Positions 18,299 to 25,781 of a stretch of 45,805 nucleotides of DNA are shown here, piece by piece; the first letter of the stretch is position 1; the number at the start of each line of letters is the position of its first letter. The stretch is from contig JADGFI010000043.1 of NCBI GenBank assembly GCA_016743945.1, positions 1-45,805 on the forward strand, given 5' to 3'. The stretch is from Desulfobacteraceae bacterium. GTDB lineage: Bacteria; Desulfobacterota; Desulfobacteria; Desulfobacterales; Desulfobacteraceae. The notes under the pieces were generated by a model. That model was not told the origin of the DNA. It worked only from the letters and a program-made list of their open reading frames with translations, and did not search any database. The position numbers and the translations under genes are program-made.

Positions 18299-19582
18299 AT
18301 GGAAGAAAAACAATCATTGGATTGGAACACAGATTTAAAAGAAATACCCGTCAAAGACTGGGAGACCCGGTTTAACTGGGTGGAAGATCCCTGTATCAGC
18401 CCTGACGGAGAGCAAATTGCCAGCATTGTCAATGTAGACGACATGGTTTTTGGTGTTTGTGTGAACGGGGAGGTTTGGGAAGGGGAATATGAAAAAGCAT
18501 GGAAATTGAGGGCCCTTCCAAACAACCAATTTGTTGCCTGTATTTGCCAGGATGAGGAATGGACACTTGCCGTTAACGGCAAAGAATGGTCAAATCGGTT
18601 TGATTTTATATGGGATCTTCAGACCACGAAAGATGGGTCCCACATCGGCCTGGCGTTTCAGAGGGATGGGGAATACGGCATGGTCGTTGATGACACGCCC
18701 TGGGATACGCTATACCCAAACATGAACGGGATGGTGTTGGGGGAAAAGGGTACGTCTGCTGCCGTTGTTCAGGTGGAATCCGTTGCTGCCGCAGATGTGG
18801 CGGCTTTTAAACGAGGCATTTTTTCCGTTGCCCTCAATGGCAATGCCTTTGAGCAAAGGTTTCTCAATGTCTGGGATATCAGTCTGGATGAGCAAAGTCA
18901 AAAACTGGCATGGGGTGCACGGGTTACAAGGGAAGCGTATACCATCGTTTTAAATGGCATTTCCTGGGGGAATTCTTTTCAAACGGTTTGGAAACCTGAG
19001 TTTTCAGACCAGGGCAATTCCATTGTGGCCCCTGTTCGGCAAGGGGGAAAATGGAAATTGTTCAAGGATGACCAGCCGTTCTGGAAGACAGGTTATGAAC
19101 AACTTTGGCGGGTCGCTGTATCTTCTGCAAATAATCGGATTGCCGCCATTGTTAGCCCTACCTTTGGCAAATGGACAGTGGCCGAAGATGATCGTGTCTG
19201 GCCCATATCCATTGATACCATGATTCGTGATATCTATTATTCCGAAGATGGGTCCTGCCTGGCAGCGGTTCTTAAAAACAAGGGTACCTGGAACCTGGCT
19301 GTGAATGGGAAGCTCTGGGACCTGTCTGCCGACAAAATTTTTACCCCATGCATCAGCCCGGACGGATCCGTTGTGGCCGTGGTTATCGAGCGTAATGGTG
19401 CCTGTTTTATGGCAGTAAACAATCAGGTGATTACAGGGCCTCACACGTTTATGGCAGATCCGGTCATAAGTCTTGATGCCCAAAAGATACTGGTCAAGGG
19501 AATTGAAAACGGGATATACAAACGCCGGGTCATCGTTCTTGGAAACGTTATAGGAACAAGTATATTAGGAGCGATGGGTTAA
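18299..19582 (+). CDS. tmcD: TmcD-like tryptophan-rich beta-propeller protein
   Basis: This 427-residue protein has no signal peptide. It consists of repeated blades of about 45-50 residues ending in VNG-x-W-type strands (for example AVNGKEWSNRF, VLNGISWGNSF, AVNGKLWDL) and is unusually rich in tryptophan. These features match TmcD, the Trp-rich cytoplasmic subunit of the Tmc complex of sulfate reducers, and generally WD40-like folds. The family role is not established; it may dock the HdrD-like subunit TmcB. The start lies 2 bases after the receiver gene, and tmcC follows after 39 bases. The gene order here is tmcD-C-B-A. Identification rests mainly on tryptophan content, blade repeats and neighbours. 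Confidence 0.8.
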   Translation: MEEKQSLDWNTDLKEIPVKDWETRFNWVEDPCISPDGEQIASIVNVDDMVFGVCVNGEVWEGEYEKAWKLRALPNNQFVACICQDEEWTLAVNGKEWSNRFDFIWDLQTTKDGSHIGLAFQRDGEYGMVVDDTPWDTLYPNMNGMVLGEKGTSAAVVQVESVAAADVAAFKRGIFSVALNGNAFEQRFLNVWDISLDEQSQKLAWGARVTREAYTIVLNGISWGNSFQTVWKPEFSDQGNSIVAPVRQGGKWKLFKDDQPFWKTGYEQLWRVAVSSANNRIAAIVSPTFGKWTVAEDDRVWPISIDTMIRDIYYSEDGSCLAAVLKNKGTWNLAVNGKLWDLSADKIFTPCISPDGSVVAVVIERNGACFMAVNNQVITGPHTFMADPVISLDAQKILVKGIENGIYKRRVIVLGNVIGTSILGAMG

Positions 19583-19621
19583 TATGATAGATTTCATAAC
19601 AAAAAGATTAAGGAGACAACA

Positions 19622-20281
19622 ATGAATGCCTTTATCAATTTTATCATGGGACCCATGGTTTGGATATCTGCACTGGTTTTTCTATTCGGACTTGTGTTTA
19701 AACTGGTTAAAATTATCCTGGAAATCAGGGAAAAAGAAAATTTTATTTTTTCTTATATGTCGCTAAAGTATAGTTTGCGTTCCATAGGGGCCTGGCTGAT
19801 TCCTTTTTATCCGGAAAGTACGAAACTACATCCGGTTTTCTGGGGGATCTCCTATTTGTTTCATGTTTTTTTATTTGCCGCTCCCCTGTTTCTTGCGTCT
19901 CACATTATTTTGCTGGATGAAGCCTTCCAGATCGCCTGGCCTGCATTGAACGATGGAGTCGCAGACGTATTTACCCTTCTGGTCATATTTGCCCTGGTTT
20001 TTTTCGGGGTTCGGAGGGTTGTGGTGCCGGAAGTAAAGTTTTTAACCTCAGCGATGGATTATATATTGCTCATCCTTGTTATGCTGCCTTTTTTGACGGG
20101 TTTTTTGGCATATCATCAGATTTTTTTATACAAGTGGATAATGATTGCTCACATATTATCCGGCGAGTTGTTGCTCATTGTGATACCTTTTTCACGGTTT
20201 TCTCATATGCTCACAGCTCCCCTGACCCGTGCCTATACAGGGTCTGAATTTGGTAATGTCAGGCATGCAAGAGACTGGTAG
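19622..20281 (+). CDS. tmcC: TmcC-like integral membrane cytochrome b subunit
   Basis: This 219-residue polytopic membrane protein has about five hydrophobic helices (residues 8-32, 73-97, 107-127, 142-162 and 168-190). Several histidines placed within or at the ends of helices (HPVFW, YLFHVF, ASHII, YHQIF, IAHILSG) could ligate b-type haem, as in NarI/DsrM-like quinol oxidoreductase subunits. In the Tmc complex this subunit carries electrons across the membrane between periplasmic TmcA and cytoplasmic TmcB. AAGGAGACAAC precedes the ATG. The neighbours tmcD and tmcB make the assignment firm. Whether it interacts with menaquinone cannot be told from sequence. Confidence 0.87.
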   Translation: MNAFINFIMGPMVWISALVFLFGLVFKLVKIILEIREKENFIFSYMSLKYSLRSIGAWLIPFYPESTKLHPVFWGISYLFHVFLFAAPLFLASHIILLDEAFQIAWPALNDGVADVFTLLVIFALVFFGVRRVVVPEVKFLTSAMDYILLILVMLPFLTGFLAYHQIFLYKWIMIAHILSGELLLIVIPFSRFSHMLTAPLTRAYTGSEFGNVRHARDW

Positions 20282-20300
20282 GAAGTTAAAGGAGATGAAA

Positions 20301-21641
20301 ATGCAGGACAAATCACCCTCAAAAATTAAAAGAAATACCGATCCGGCAGTTGAAGACGGCCTTGCTGTGCTGACTCTGGAGAAAATCACTGAAACCATAA
20401 ATCAGGTGCTGGAAAAGGAAACGGGCGCTAGGTTAAAGGCTTATGTGGAGACCTGTATGCATTGCGGTCTTTGTTCCGATGCCTGTAGCTCTTTTTTGTC
20501 CAATGACAGAAATCCGGAATTTTCCCCTGCAGCCAAGGCTAAGCAGACAATTTGGGAAATGATTGATAAAAAGGGCAAAGTTTCCAAGGATTTTATGCGA
20601 AGGGCTGTTCATATTTCCCAGGTGGAGTGCAATGTCTGCAAGAGATGTTCCATGTATTGTCCATTTGGGATTGATATTGCCTATATGATGCTTCTGGTCA
20701 GGCGTATCTGTCATAAGCTGGAAATAACCCCTCAGTATATTCAGGATACGGTCGATTCCCATTCTGTTACCATGAACCAGATGTGGGTCAAGGAGGATGA
20801 ATGGATCGACACTCTTCAGTGGCAGGAGGAAGATGCCAGGGAAGAGTTTGCTGATTTAAGAATCCCCTTGGACAAGCATGGTGCCGATATTATGTATTCC
20901 GTGATCGCTCCGGAACCAAAGTTTCAGGCAGGCCTTCTTTACCAGACAGCCGCGATAATGCATGCGGCCGGGATAAATTGGACCATGCCGTCGGGTCCTG
21001 GTTGGGATAACTCCAACATGGCTATGTATACAGGGGACAATGAGATCTCGGGCAGAATTGCCCGGGCCTTTTACGAAACAGCGGCAAATCTTAATGTTAA
21101 GCGCATTGTTATGGGGGAATGCGGCCATGCCTTCCGGTCCATATATGATGTGGGCAACCGTTGGCTTTCCTGGGACATGCCACCCCTTGAAATTGTTCAT
21201 GCCCTGGAATTTTATCATGACCTTTTGACCCAGGGCCGGATTACAATAGGGGAAAAATACAAAAAGAAGGTCACACTCCACGATCCCTGCAATGTATCCC
21301 GGGGCAGGGGGCTCCATGACAAGGCCCGGGAAGTTGTGAGAATGACCTGTGAGGATTTTGTTGATATGGTACCCAATAGGGAACACAATTATTGCTGTGG
21401 CGCCGGTGGCGGTGTGATAAATTGTGGTCCTCCCTACAAAACCGAGCGCATGGTTAACAATCGGGTTAAGGCCGAGCAGCTTGCGGCAACCGGTGCACAG
21501 GTATTGATTGCACCGTGTCACAATTGTCACAGCGGGTTGGAAGATATCGTTGAGCACTATAAACTGGACATGGAAGTGAAGTTTTTGGGAGATATTATTT
21601 TTGAAACCATGGAAAAGAAAATTTATAAGCCAGGAGAATAA
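20301..21641 (+). CDS. tmcB: TmcB-like HdrD-type FeS/CCG protein
   Basis: This cytoplasmic protein of about 446 residues fuses an HdrC-like and an HdrB-like part, as HdrD does. Two [4Fe-4S] motifs occur near the N terminus (CMHCGLCSDACSS and CNVCKRCSMYCPFG). The C-terminal part has CCG-domain cysteines in HDPCNVSRG, NYCCGAGGG and APCHNCHSG. A noncubane catalytic cluster is therefore likely. In the Tmc complex TmcB is the presumed cytoplasmic electron acceptor or donor. The start at 20301 follows AAAGGAGATGAAA; the longer in-frame start at 20229 would overlap tmcC. The HdrD character links this complex functionally with the soluble Hdr block upstream. Confidence 0.88.
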   Translation: MQDKSPSKIKRNTDPAVEDGLAVLTLEKITETINQVLEKETGARLKAYVETCMHCGLCSDACSSFLSNDRNPEFSPAAKAKQTIWEMIDKKGKVSKDFMRRAVHISQVECNVCKRCSMYCPFGIDIAYMMLLVRRICHKLEITPQYIQDTVDSHSVTMNQMWVKEDEWIDTLQWQEEDAREEFADLRIPLDKHGADIMYSVIAPEPKFQAGLLYQTAAIMHAAGINWTMPSGPGWDNSNMAMYTGDNEISGRIARAFYETAANLNVKRIVMGECGHAFRSIYDVGNRWLSWDMPPLEIVHALEFYHDLLTQGRITIGEKYKKKVTLHDPCNVSRGRGLHDKAREVVRMTCEDFVDMVPNREHNYCCGAGGGVINCGPPYKTERMVNNRVKAEQLAATGAQVLIAPCHNCHSGLEDIVEHYKLDMEVKFLGDIIFETMEKKIYKPGE

Positions 21642-21642
21642 G

Positions 21643-22047
21643 ATGAAACACAAACTCTTGATATTAATCCTGATCCTGCTGTTGATACCGGTATGGGGTG
21701 CTTTTTCCGGGCAGGAGCAACCCAGTGATAAGTCCAGTGAATTAGAAAGGCTGGATAATACGGTGTTTAACAACACCCGAAGACCCGGTGCTGTTTTTTC
21801 CCATGATGACCACAATGAAAAGGCCGGGCTTGACGATTGTGCTGTTTGCCACCATGTGTATGAAAAAGGGATACTTGTGGCAGACGAATCCAGTGAAGAC
21901 AGCCCCTGTTCAGAATGTCATGCACTCGTACCTGCGTCGGACAATCGGTTTTCGCTTTCCGTGGCATTTCATAAACGGTGCAGAGACTGCCATTTTGAAT
22001 CGGGAATCGGGCCGACACTTTGTGGAGAATGCCATATTAAAGAATAA
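21643..22047 (+). CDS. tmcA: TmcA-like acidic tetraheme cytochrome c3
   Basis: This periplasmic cytochrome of about 134 residues has a signal peptide at residues 1-20 (ending in GAFSG). The mature part holds four CxxCH haem sites: CAVCH, CSECH, CRDCH and CGECH. Extra histidines (FSHDDH, the second H of CHH, AFHKR) fit the axial ligands of class III cytochromes. This matches TmcA, the type II tetraheme cytochrome c3 that takes electrons from hydrogenase-reduced type I cytochrome c3. The start follows AGGAGAATAAG and lies 1 base after the tmcB stop. It completes the Tmc set. The haem-motif sensor kinase at 14198 could report on the same electron pool. Confidence 0.92.
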   Translation: MKHKLLILILILLLIPVWGAFSGQEQPSDKSSELERLDNTVFNNTRRPGAVFSHDDHNEKAGLDDCAVCHHVYEKGILVADESSEDSPCSECHALVPASDNRFSLSVAFHKRCRDCHFESGIGPTLCGECHIKE

Positions 22048-22053
22048 GGGGGC

Positions 22054-22410
22054 ATGATGACAAAAAAAATTATGATCGTGGACGATGATCCTGCCATCAC
22101 CAAGTACCTGGATGCATTGTTTACAGACAATGGATATGAGACCTGTGTTGCCGATGACGGTAAAAAAGCCATGGATGTGTTTAAGGAAAACGCCCCGGAT
22201 CTGATTACCCTGGATCTGGAGATGCCCGAGGAATGGGGGCCGCGGTTTTTCAGAAAACTATCCAAAATGGCTGGGTTTAATACGCCAGTGATTGTGATTT
22301 CCGGCCTTTCAGGACGTAAATATTCCATTCCGAAAGCCGAAGCTTTTTTTTCAAAACCCTTTGATACTGAAGAGTTGCTCAAGGCGGTACAAAATGTTTT
22401 GACCGGGTAA
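22054..22410 (+). CDS. Single-domain response regulator (REC only)
   Basis: This 118-residue stand-alone receiver has DDDP at the acidic pocket, phospho-acceptor Asp54 in LDLEMPE, Ser in VISGLS and Lys in SKPF. It lacks any output domain. It starts 6 bases after tmcA with AAGGGGGC upstream, so it closes the tmc operon, which thus both starts and ends with a lone receiver. It is followed by a 16-base tandem repeat and a PAS-kinase remnant, which suggests that a cognate kinase gene was once next to it. The target is unknown. Confidence 0.9.
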   Translation: MMTKKIMIVDDDPAITKYLDALFTDNGYETCVADDGKKAMDVFKENAPDLITLDLEMPEEWGPRFFRKLSKMAGFNTPVIVISGLSGRKYSIPKAEAFFSKPFDTEELLKAVQNVLTG

Positions 22411-22490
22411 AAAAATTCCGGGACCCAAAAATTCCGGGACCCAAAAATCCCGGGACCCAAAAATCCCGGGACCCAAAAATCCCGGGACTA
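22411..22490 (+). repeat. Five-copy 16-bp tandem repeat
   Basis: Five contiguous 16-base units fill this stretch: copies 1-2 read AAAAATTCCGGGACCC, copies 3-4 read AAAAATCCCGGGACCC, and copy 5 ends in CTA instead of CCC. Copies 3-5 contain the palindrome CCCGGG. The array begins directly after the receiver gene stop and runs into the PAS-kinase remnant. With no spacers it is a minisatellite, not a CRISPR. Confidence 0.95.
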
Positions 22491-22576
22491 TTGGTGAAAA
22501 ACAGATTGAATTGAATCGCCAAAGGGACAGATATCGTCATTTGTTTGAGCTGGTGCCTTGTTCCCTAAGGAGCTAA
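22487..22576 (+). pseudogene. Vestigial PAS-domain fragment of a sensor kinase
   Basis: One frame reads about 29 residues, including QIELNRQRDRYRHLFELVPC, before a stop at 22574. This matches the linker and first strand of a PAS domain. The intact kinase at 14198 has the same pattern (QAELKKQKNEYQALFETAPC). There is no start codon, and the rest of the PAS and kinase is missing. It lies next to a tandem repeat, between a receiver and a stress-protein gene, where a cognate kinase could once have been. The AAGGAG near its end now serves as the ribosome site of the next gene. Confidence 0.6.
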
Positions 22577-22579
22577 GTT

Positions 22580-23488
22580 ATGTTCAAGAAAATACTCTTT
22601 GCCACAAATGTATCACCTGGCTGTGATGTCGCAGCAAAAATTGCCTTTGCGCTTGCAGAGAAATATGAATCTGAACTCATTTTGTTTCATGTGTTTGCAG
22701 AATTGTCCCATGGCAGAGGTGCCTTTGTTACCGATGATGTGACAGTGGAAAACCCGGGAGTTGGTTCCGATTATGGTGACCGGGTCAAAGAAGAGATGAA
22801 AATTACCTATGATTCGTTGATTCAGAAGCATGGGGCACCTGTCTATCAGGCAATAGTGGGAATTGCCTCCACAGAGATCCTGGGGTATGCCCGGAAAAAT
22901 AAGGTGGACTGCATTGTCATGGGAGCCCATTCGAGGCAGGATGACCCGGCAGCCAAATGGTATAGAGGGATTGTGGGCAACACCTTACAGAAAGTGGCCT
23001 TTTTGGCCGAGTGCCCGGTGTTGATCATTTCGAGACCCTGTGAAACCTGCTTCTGGTATTTTAACCAGATCGTCTTTGGTACTGATTTTTCCCCGGCATC
23101 CATGTCTGCCTTTCAGTTTGCCTATAAGATGGCCGATCACATCGGGTGCAAACTCCACCTGTTCCATGCGCTTCATATTGAAACTTCCCAGGCCGGTGCC
23201 ACTGCCGGACAAAAATCCATTGAATCCCATATTAAAGAAGCCAAGGATAAAATCGAACTTTTTTATATTTCCCAGATGGCGGATTTTGATAATTATGAAA
23301 TTACGGTATGGGAAGGGGTTCCCCATGTGGAATTGCTCAAATTTGCAAGGGAAACCCGTGCAGACCTCATTGTTATGGCCCTTCATGTCAAGGCGTTGGA
23401 TTCAAAAGAGGCGGTCATGGGGTCCACAATGGAACAGGTGGTATTGAGATCTGCCTGCCCTGTGTTTGTAACCCCGAGAAATGGTTAA
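22580..23488 (+). CDS. Tandem universal stress protein (UspA family)
   Basis: This 302-residue cytoplasmic protein has two Usp domains in tandem: residues 1-150 (starting KKILFATNVSPG, with a GIVGNTLQKVAFLAECPVL segment) and about 155-302 (starting IVFGTDFSPAS, with GSTMEQVVLRSACPVFV). The second has the recognisable ATP-loop form G-x2-G-x9-G/S; the first has GIVGNTLQ. Usp proteins bind ATP or other nucleotides and modulate stress responses. AAGGAGCTAAGTT gives the ribosome site. It lies downstream of the tmc operon. As I recall, a Usp gene also lies near tmc in Desulfovibrio, so the link may be conserved. The function in electron transfer is unknown. Confidence 0.9.
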   Translation: MFKKILFATNVSPGCDVAAKIAFALAEKYESELILFHVFAELSHGRGAFVTDDVTVENPGVGSDYGDRVKEEMKITYDSLIQKHGAPVYQAIVGIASTEILGYARKNKVDCIVMGAHSRQDDPAAKWYRGIVGNTLQKVAFLAECPVLIISRPCETCFWYFNQIVFGTDFSPASMSAFQFAYKMADHIGCKLHLFHALHIETSQAGATAGQKSIESHIKEAKDKIELFYISQMADFDNYEITVWEGVPHVELLKFARETRADLIVMALHVKALDSKEAVMGSTMEQVVLRSACPVFVTPRNG

Positions 23489-23594
23489 AAAAATGACGAT
23501 AAATGATGCCTTTTGTTTCTGACCTGTTCAGTGAAATATGTGATTGATAGGGGGCAAAATCTGATGAAGTAAATTGCGCAAATTAAGGATTGCG

Positions 23595-24305
23595 ATGTTT
23601 ATAAAACAATTTAGATATTCAACGGACAATCTGGGGTACCTTGTTTTTTCCGACACCCAGGGGCTTGCCCAGGGAGTTGCAATTGACGGCGGAAATCCAG
23701 ATGATATTTTTGATTTTGCCAAGGCCCGGGGTATTGATATAAAATATGTGACCAATACCCATTATCACCAGGACCACACCTGCGGGAATACACGCCTGCT
23801 GGAAAAAACACCGAAGGCCCGGTTTATCGATTGCCGCAGCGTCAGGGAGGGCCAGGTGATTTCCCTAGGCGAACCCCTTGAGATCCTTTTGACCCCGGGC
23901 CATACAAAGAATGATGTTTGTTTTAAGGCCAGTGATTTTCTGGTGACCGGGGATACCCTGTTCAATGGGACCGTTGGAAATTGTTTTTCTGGAGATTTGG
24001 GCCGATTTTTCACCTCCCTGAAAACCCTGATGGCCTTTCCCATGGAAACAAAAATTTATGCCGGTCATGATTATGTTCAAGAAGCGATGAAAATGGCCGC
24101 AAGCATAGAGGAAAATAATTCAGACATTGTAGCCTATCTTCAAAAATATGACCCCCAACTGGTTGTTTCAACTCTGGAAGATGAGTTGCGGGTGAATCCC
24201 TATCTTAGGTTTAATGCCCCGGCTATGATGACGCGTTTGGAAAAAAGGAAACTGCCGCTTACAACAGAGGAACAACGGTTTTCTTCCATCATGGAAATAT
24301 ATTAA
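23595..24305 (+). CDS. Metallo-beta-lactamase-fold hydrolase (glyoxalase II-like)
   Basis: This cytoplasmic protein of about 236 residues has the metal-binding motif THYHQDH (His56, His58, Asp60, His61), a later LLTPGHT His, the GDTLF Asp and a GHDYV His, completing a dinuclear metal site. The arrangement resembles hydroxyacylglutathione hydrolase-like proteins. Residues about 165-235 form a C-terminal helical extension (VQEAMKMAASIEE). The start at 23595 follows AAGGAT; a TTG at 23574 is less likely. It may hydrolyse thioesters or similar substrates, but the substrate cannot be predicted. It stands alone between the stress protein and speD. Confidence 0.88.
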   Translation: MFIKQFRYSTDNLGYLVFSDTQGLAQGVAIDGGNPDDIFDFAKARGIDIKYVTNTHYHQDHTCGNTRLLEKTPKARFIDCRSVREGQVISLGEPLEILLTPGHTKNDVCFKASDFLVTGDTLFNGTVGNCFSGDLGRFFTSLKTLMAFPMETKIYAGHDYVQEAMKMAASIEENNSDIVAYLQKYDPQLVVSTLEDELRVNPYLRFNAPAMMTRLEKRKLPLTTEEQRFSSIMEIY

Positions 24306-24438
24306 TTTCTCCTTTGGGAACCATTGATTAATTCTTAATGGGTCTTAACTTAATAAGAAATTTATGTCTTCGGCTTATCTTGTTGTCACAGGCAGGAGGG
24401 CGGTAAGATATTTTTATTGATTTTTGGAGACAGCGTTA

Positions 24439-25293
24439 ATGCTTGATAAAAATATTAAACCTTCAGATTCCCAGGACCCTGTCTTTGCCCTGGGCAGACA
24501 GCTTTCCATTGAATACTACGATTGCGGACAAGGTCTTCTGCTTAGCAAAGATGCCGTGGAAAACGCCCTGCTCAAAGGTGCTAATGACAGTGGTGCCACC
24601 ATTATCAGTTCCTCTTTTCATCAGTTTGAGCCCCAGGGAGTGAGCGGGGTAGTGATCATTGCGGAATCTCATTTTACGGTGCACGCCTGGCCGGAACATG
24701 ATTATGCCGCTGTTGACATATTTACCTGTGGCGATAACATTGATCTGGATGTTGCCATCCATTCCATGGAAGAATCCTTTGGCGCCGGTCGGGTGGTTAT
24801 TTCATCGGATCAGAACCGGGGTATTATTTCCCCTCCTGCTAAATTAAAGGGTGATTCAAAATCAGAATCAAAGCGTGTTTTAGATACAATAAAAGACCGG
24901 AATACGCTGCCCATTTCCTGGAAAAAAGCCTATGATAAGCAAGACCCCTGGGGCGTGTTGACCTCGGTGGATATCTATGGGTGTGGACAAAATATCATTC
25001 GGGATGCCAAAATGATAGAAAAATTTGTGAACGCTCTGTGTGAAACCATTGAGATGAAACCATTTGGCAATTGTCGGGTGGTCCATTTTGGAGTGGATGA
25101 AAAAATTGAAGGTTTTTCCATGACCCAGCTCATTGAAACTTCCCTTATTTCCGGCCATTTTGCCAACGCAACCAATACAGCATATCTGGATATTTTTTCC
25201 TGCAAATTCTATGAGCCCCGGGATGTGGCTCAGTTTGCCATGTCATTTTTCAAGGGTGATCATTATAAAATGCAGATTGCCCTGCGGCAATAA
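24439..25293 (+). CDS. speD: S-adenosylmethionine decarboxylase, duplicated SpeD domains
   Basis: SpeD makes decarboxylated AdoMet for spermidine synthesis through a self-processed pyruvoyl group. The N-terminal domain (to about residue 130) has the processing site at Glu76-Ser77 in IAESHF, the following catalytic His (HAWPE) and Cys (FTCGD). This is the class-1 bacterial pattern. Residues about 165-284 look like a second SpeD fold: PWGVLTSVDIYGC, then ETS-LISGH with Ser235, and LDIFSCK. The usual single-domain enzyme is about half this length. The start at 24439 follows TTGGAGACAG. The 133-base leader contains no gene. No spermidine synthase is nearby. Confidence 0.85.
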   Translation: MLDKNIKPSDSQDPVFALGRQLSIEYYDCGQGLLLSKDAVENALLKGANDSGATIISSSFHQFEPQGVSGVVIIAESHFTVHAWPEHDYAAVDIFTCGDNIDLDVAIHSMEESFGAGRVVISSDQNRGIISPPAKLKGDSKSESKRVLDTIKDRNTLPISWKKAYDKQDPWGVLTSVDIYGCGQNIIRDAKMIEKFVNALCETIEMKPFGNCRVVHFGVDEKIEGFSMTQLIETSLISGHFANATNTAYLDIFSCKFYEPRDVAQFAMSFFKGDHYKMQIALRQ

Positions 25294-25340
25294 TATAAAA
25301 ATATAACGCTGTCTGATGGTGAAAGCGTCGTGAGTTTATA

Positions 25341-25781
25341 ATGGACACCCAAAAAGCCTTGCCAAAAAAAATTGAGATAAGATTGATTAAAACAGCTCGT
25401 TTAGATGAGATTGTTTCCCTTTACAAGGATGCGGGATGGTGGAAAAATAGCTATGGAAAATCCCCTGAATTTTTACGGGGGATTGTGGCGGGTTCTGCTC
25501 TTTTTGCCGGTGCCTTTGAAAATAATAAAATGATCGGTATGGGAAGAGCCCTTTCCGATAAGGCAAGTGATGCTTATATTCAAGATGTCGCTGTTTTAAA
25601 AGAATTCCAGGGCAGGGGCGTTGGAAAAAAAATTATCCAAACACTGATCACCGGGTTAAACACCTGGGGTGTGGACTGGATCGGTCTGATAGCACAACCC
25701 GGAACTACCGGTTTCTATGAAAATTTAGGGTTCGAGCAGCTTGAAGGACATGTCCCGTTAAAATTAAAGGACAGAAAATAA
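25341..25781 (+). CDS. GNAT-family N-acetyltransferase
   Basis: This 146-residue protein has the GNAT fold. The acetyl-CoA-binding motif QGRGVGKK is at residues about 94-101, after the beta-strand DAYIQDVAVLKEF. A C-terminal FYENLGFE segment is typical of small GNATs that acetylate amines or peptides. The start codon is ATG after a weak ribosome site (GTGAAAGCG). It is preceded by speD and its stop overlaps the next gene by 1 base (TAATG), so the two may be co-transcribed. The substrate is unknown; a polyamine substrate is conceivable because of speD upstream, but that is speculation. Confidence 0.85.
   Translation: MDTQKALPKKIEIRLIKTARLDEIVSLYKDAGWWKNSYGKSPEFLRGIVAGSALFAGAFENNKMIGMGRALSDKASDAYIQDVAVLKEFQGRGVGKKIIQTLITGLNTWGVDWIGLIAQPGTTGFYENLGFEQLEGHVPLKLKDRK

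Noticed and set aside
20856..21815. 319-codon minus-strand frame
   Set aside because: It lies almost wholly opposite tmcB, which has clear FeS and CCG motifs; the minus frame shows no domain and is a shadow.
22411..22490. Possible CRISPR
   Set aside because: Units of 16 bases are contiguous with no spacers and no cas genes are present.
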